A DNA stretch of 64,000 nt from Apostichopus japonicus (taxonomy: Eukaryota > Echinodermata > Holothuroidea > Aspidochirotida > Stichopodidae), in the NCBI RefSeq assembly GCF_037975245.1, contig NC_092577.1:30249898-30313897 (forward strand), in the 5' to 3' direction. Below are positions 60,901-64,000 of the stretch, piece after piece (position 1 is the stretch's first letter; each line of letters starts with the position of its first letter). The position numbers and the translations under genes are program-made. Below the pieces are notes generated by a model. That model saw only the letters and a program-made list of their open reading frames with translations, was not told the origin of the DNA and made no database searches.

Positions 60901-63900
60901 TATTTCTCCAAAGAAACAGATCATCTAGCTGCTACTTAACCTTTTTTTATTTTTTATTTTTGGACTTTTAATTACAAATGGATTTTTTTGGGTGACAAAC
61001 AAAGTTAAATTTATATTGAAGACTAAAATATTCCTCACTGCTTGTTGAAATTCCCATCTCAATATCTTGCCCGTAACTTGAGATATGGTTTGATTGAATG
61101 GACTTTCTTGTTCTGACTTGTTTCTGTACTTAGAATTTCATTAAAATGTTTTTCTGGTGTTTTTGTAGAAATAAGAATTTCTTTCCCTTTGTGGATAAAT
61201 GATTGACAATTTTTGAAGAAAAAAACCAACCAAAACATTTTCAGTTGAATTTCTCCCATATTGATACATAATCCATTCTACTGTTGCCAGATGCATTATT
61301 TACAAAATATCGCAAAGTTTGGAGGAAAAAAGCCCTCATATATCTGTGCATAAATAATGCCATAAGCATGTGGTTTTCATCTACTTTACTGTTGCCAGAT
61401 GCATTATTTGCAAACTACAAAATGCATGTAGTCTTGCCTAAAGGCTTTTCAGTAATTGTGCATGTAAGCATGCAACTTTGGCCACCAGAAAATCCTTTGT
61501 AACTCAGGAATTTTCTAAATGAGCTAAAATTACCACAATGTTTCAAAACATAATTTATGTTGTAGGGCCTTATGTTATGTTCACAATAATTTATTGAAGT
61601 CTTCATTAATATTATCTACAGCATCAAACAGTCCTGCCATTTTCTTTCTTTTTTGTGTATCTCTTTAAATTTTCATTCTCCCACCCAGATTCCTATCTGG
61701 AACGCTCCTTTAATGCTAAATCATCAGCACAGACCTAAAATGTCAACAACATTAATCAATAATTTATTATATTAATCTCTAATAGCTCAACCAACATATG
61801 TTCTTTTAATTGAATCCAGTTGAACAAGACAGCATGACCATAGATGACATTCGTCACCTTGTATTTGTCCTTGAACACTCTGTGATTCATTTTAAACTGT
61901 AAATGTTATTTGATTTTATTAAACTGTTTAATATTGTTCTCCGATGGAGTTTTGTGTTGCATCTGAGAAACTGACTTTGACGGTCTGTGTATTAGACTAC
62001 ATAGTCCAGCCACTTTCATTGATGTGCCCAAGATATTGAAAGGGACATTTCTCAAAAGTTAACTGTGCAATAGAAATACTACCAACGGACTACTAACAGT
62101 GTATATTCAAATGGTTGACAACGTATTAAAATTCCATTTTGAGCCCTTAAAGTCATCCCTTAACGACATCTATCATATACATCTTTCACTTACACAGAAA
62201 ACAGGCACAAGCACATATAGCAGAAGCATTGAACGCAAATCTTTAAAATGTGATGATAAACAAGTATACAAGTATGCAAGTATACAAGTATACAATTACA
62301 ATACCTTACCCTTCAAAGCCTATATAAAACATACAGAATACTTACATACTACATTAAAAGGATTTCTGCGACCAGAGTACATGCAACACCACTCTGAACC
62401 AGGAAAGGAATGAAGCATCACAATTATACGTACATATGCAAAGAAGGGATGCAGGTATAAAAGGTCACACCCCAAACACCATTGGGCGAGGGCAAGAGTG
62501 ACCTTTGCCCGACCTCAACCCAACGGAAATTTCCCTTTCAAACACGCTTAGGGGAAAATAAATACATCAGCAACTATGACAAGCTGCATACCATGCTCAA
62601 CAAAATGGAAGTCTTCTGTTACAGTAACCATTACAATATATCTCAAAAAGAACCTTTTTCTCCAGGATAATTTGCATTGGTGATTTTTTTTTCTTTCTTT
62701 CACATTTAGATGAAAACTTTCTCTCTTGTCTTTCTCCTACTCCATGAAACAGAGTGAGAAAGCTTCTGTTTTACTACTTTCACTCCGCTGTTTTTGGGGG
62801 GGGGGTCTTCTGGGATTTCCAACAAAAAGCCAATCTCCGCAATTCGGAGACATCGACTAGATGTGTTTCCATTCACCAGAGAAATTATTTTGGGTCCTGG
62901 GTTAATTGGATTTAACTTTCTATTCTAAATCATGTTGTATTAAACTGACAAGATGTAACCATGTATTACACTGCCTACTACGAAGTAACCTAGGTGACAA
63001 ATATACCAAACACTGATCGGATAAAACGAACGCGACGTGACAGATAAAAACATCACAAGTTGGGAGTTAAGACATTCACATCAGAGCTAGTATATCTCTC
63101 CACCTCGGTTTTACTGATGGAAACATATCGCTAGCTACTGTAGTATGTGGTTGATTCATGGAATGTACAGCCAACCAATCTGATCTGACAATGTCATGAA
63201 AATTGATGTCTATACCCATGACAGTGAACATAGGTATACCGTGAAATATGATTACATGAGAATGTACAGCGTGTACCTGATGTGCAGAGGATGGAGAGAT
63301 TTGGAGGTCATTTGAAAAGGCTAAGCTGACGAAAAAAATTATTTGATTCATAACACGACTACTAAATTTCATCAATTTATATCCCTGTAAACTGGTGAAA
63401 ATTAATAAGAGATGTACATGTATATAACCTTATATTTCTCCGCGCTAAACCTAAGAATATCTAATAAAATCCAGAAAAAGAGGGGGTTTTTTTCTTCTCA
63501 CAGTATCATTGAAATTTATGGGAAAATAGATCAACTTATAAAAAATAAAAAATAAATATATCAAAATAAACAGGATACTGAATAAATTACAATCAAAATT
63601 ACCAAACAATAATTATGGATCAAGTAATCAGAGATGCCATCTATTAATTCATCTGGCCAATTTTGGTATTTTTGTTTTCTTTTTCGGTATAAGAATCGTT
63701 GATCATTGTAATATGAAACCTGACAACATGAACAGGAAGAGAGCTACATATTTATAGCCATTGACTATTTAATTGAAACATTGCTTTGTTTCGTAATTCT
63801 GCTGAATAATGTAATTTTGTTTATACTTTTATGAAAGCTGAAGCTAGGCTTTACCTTTATGTGAAGAGGATGATTAATGTACGTACATGTTCCTCACTTG

Positions 63901-64000
63901 TGACATGATGGCATTTCATAAGTCTGACAAACGCTGGAATTTTTGTGCTTAAAAATCACAACTGAATGAAAACTGTTTGGTTTTTAGCAGCTGTATCTCT
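60901..64000. other. no gene seen; short direct repeats
   Basis: AT-rich DNA. TACTGTTGCCAGATGCATTA occurs at 61279 and again at 61387. A CAAGTATA short tandem lies at 62262-62293. Frames of 104 codons (62099-62413, +), 62 codons (62482-62670, +) and 99 codons (63076-63375, minus) have no motif that I recognise. A G tract lies at about 62796-62804. Confidence 0.45.

Noticed and set aside
62099-62670. Two-exon gene from the 104- and 62-codon frames
   Set aside because: No shared domain, no convincing splice sites seen, composition like the surroundings.

Overview
This window reads as AT-rich, gene-poor animal nuclear DNA. There is no bacterial-style gene packing, no operon, and no rRNA or intact tRNA gene. 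The longest open frame outside simple repeats is 156 codons, which is about what chance gives in 64 kb of AT-rich DNA. I therefore call no protein-coding gene. A long intron or short exons of a split gene cannot be excluded. The mixture of hAT and Tc1-like DNA-transposon remnants, tRNA-derived SINEs with (ATT)n tails, LINE reverse-transcriptase tails, a Penelope-like fragment, a tRNA-Leu primer-binding-site motif (known from Ty3/gypsy elements, including sea-urchin ones) and many long poly-G/poly-C tracts suggests a marine invertebrate, perhaps an echinoderm. That assignment is inference.

Layout: 0-4 kb is unique DNA with a possible short LTR. A 28-bp minisatellite lies at 4.07-4.78 kb and a 21-23-bp minisatellite at 8.32-9.43 kb. 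A pair of inverted, TA-flanked 17-bp termini at 9.56 and 14.79 kb could bound a decayed Tc1/mariner-like element. A small foldback element sits at 13.65-13.83 kb, a LINE reverse-transcriptase tail at 15.5 kb, and a candidate promoter/first exon (weak) at 16.8-17.1 kb. A 399-bp hAT-like MITE is at 20.3 kb. From 26.1 to 30.5 kb lies the dominant object: a polypyrimidine minisatellite with an 89-bp unit (about 45 copies) and a stretch of about 3.86 kb without a single G on the + strand.

From 31 to 45 kb there are several small tandem duplications, a tRNA-headed SINE (36.9-37.4 kb), a second SINE tail, and three copies of a tRNA-Leu 3'-end motif, two of which include the non-templated CCA, pointing to a retrotransposon primer-binding site. 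From 48 to 64 kb there is a Penelope-type fragment with a degenerate hammerhead-like core, two more copies of the 20.3-kb MITE family (50.2 and 59.2 kb, sharing about 187 bp of flank), a CT-rich array at 54.9-55.3 kb, and a clean nested pair of hAT elements at 57.2-58.3 kb, each with a perfect 8-bp target-site duplication.

No genes act together here. The window is a record of transposition, tandem amplification and local duplication. The best-supported observations are the G-free 89-bp array, the nested hAT insertions, and the MITE copies whose flank and interior show that duplication preceded a deletion.
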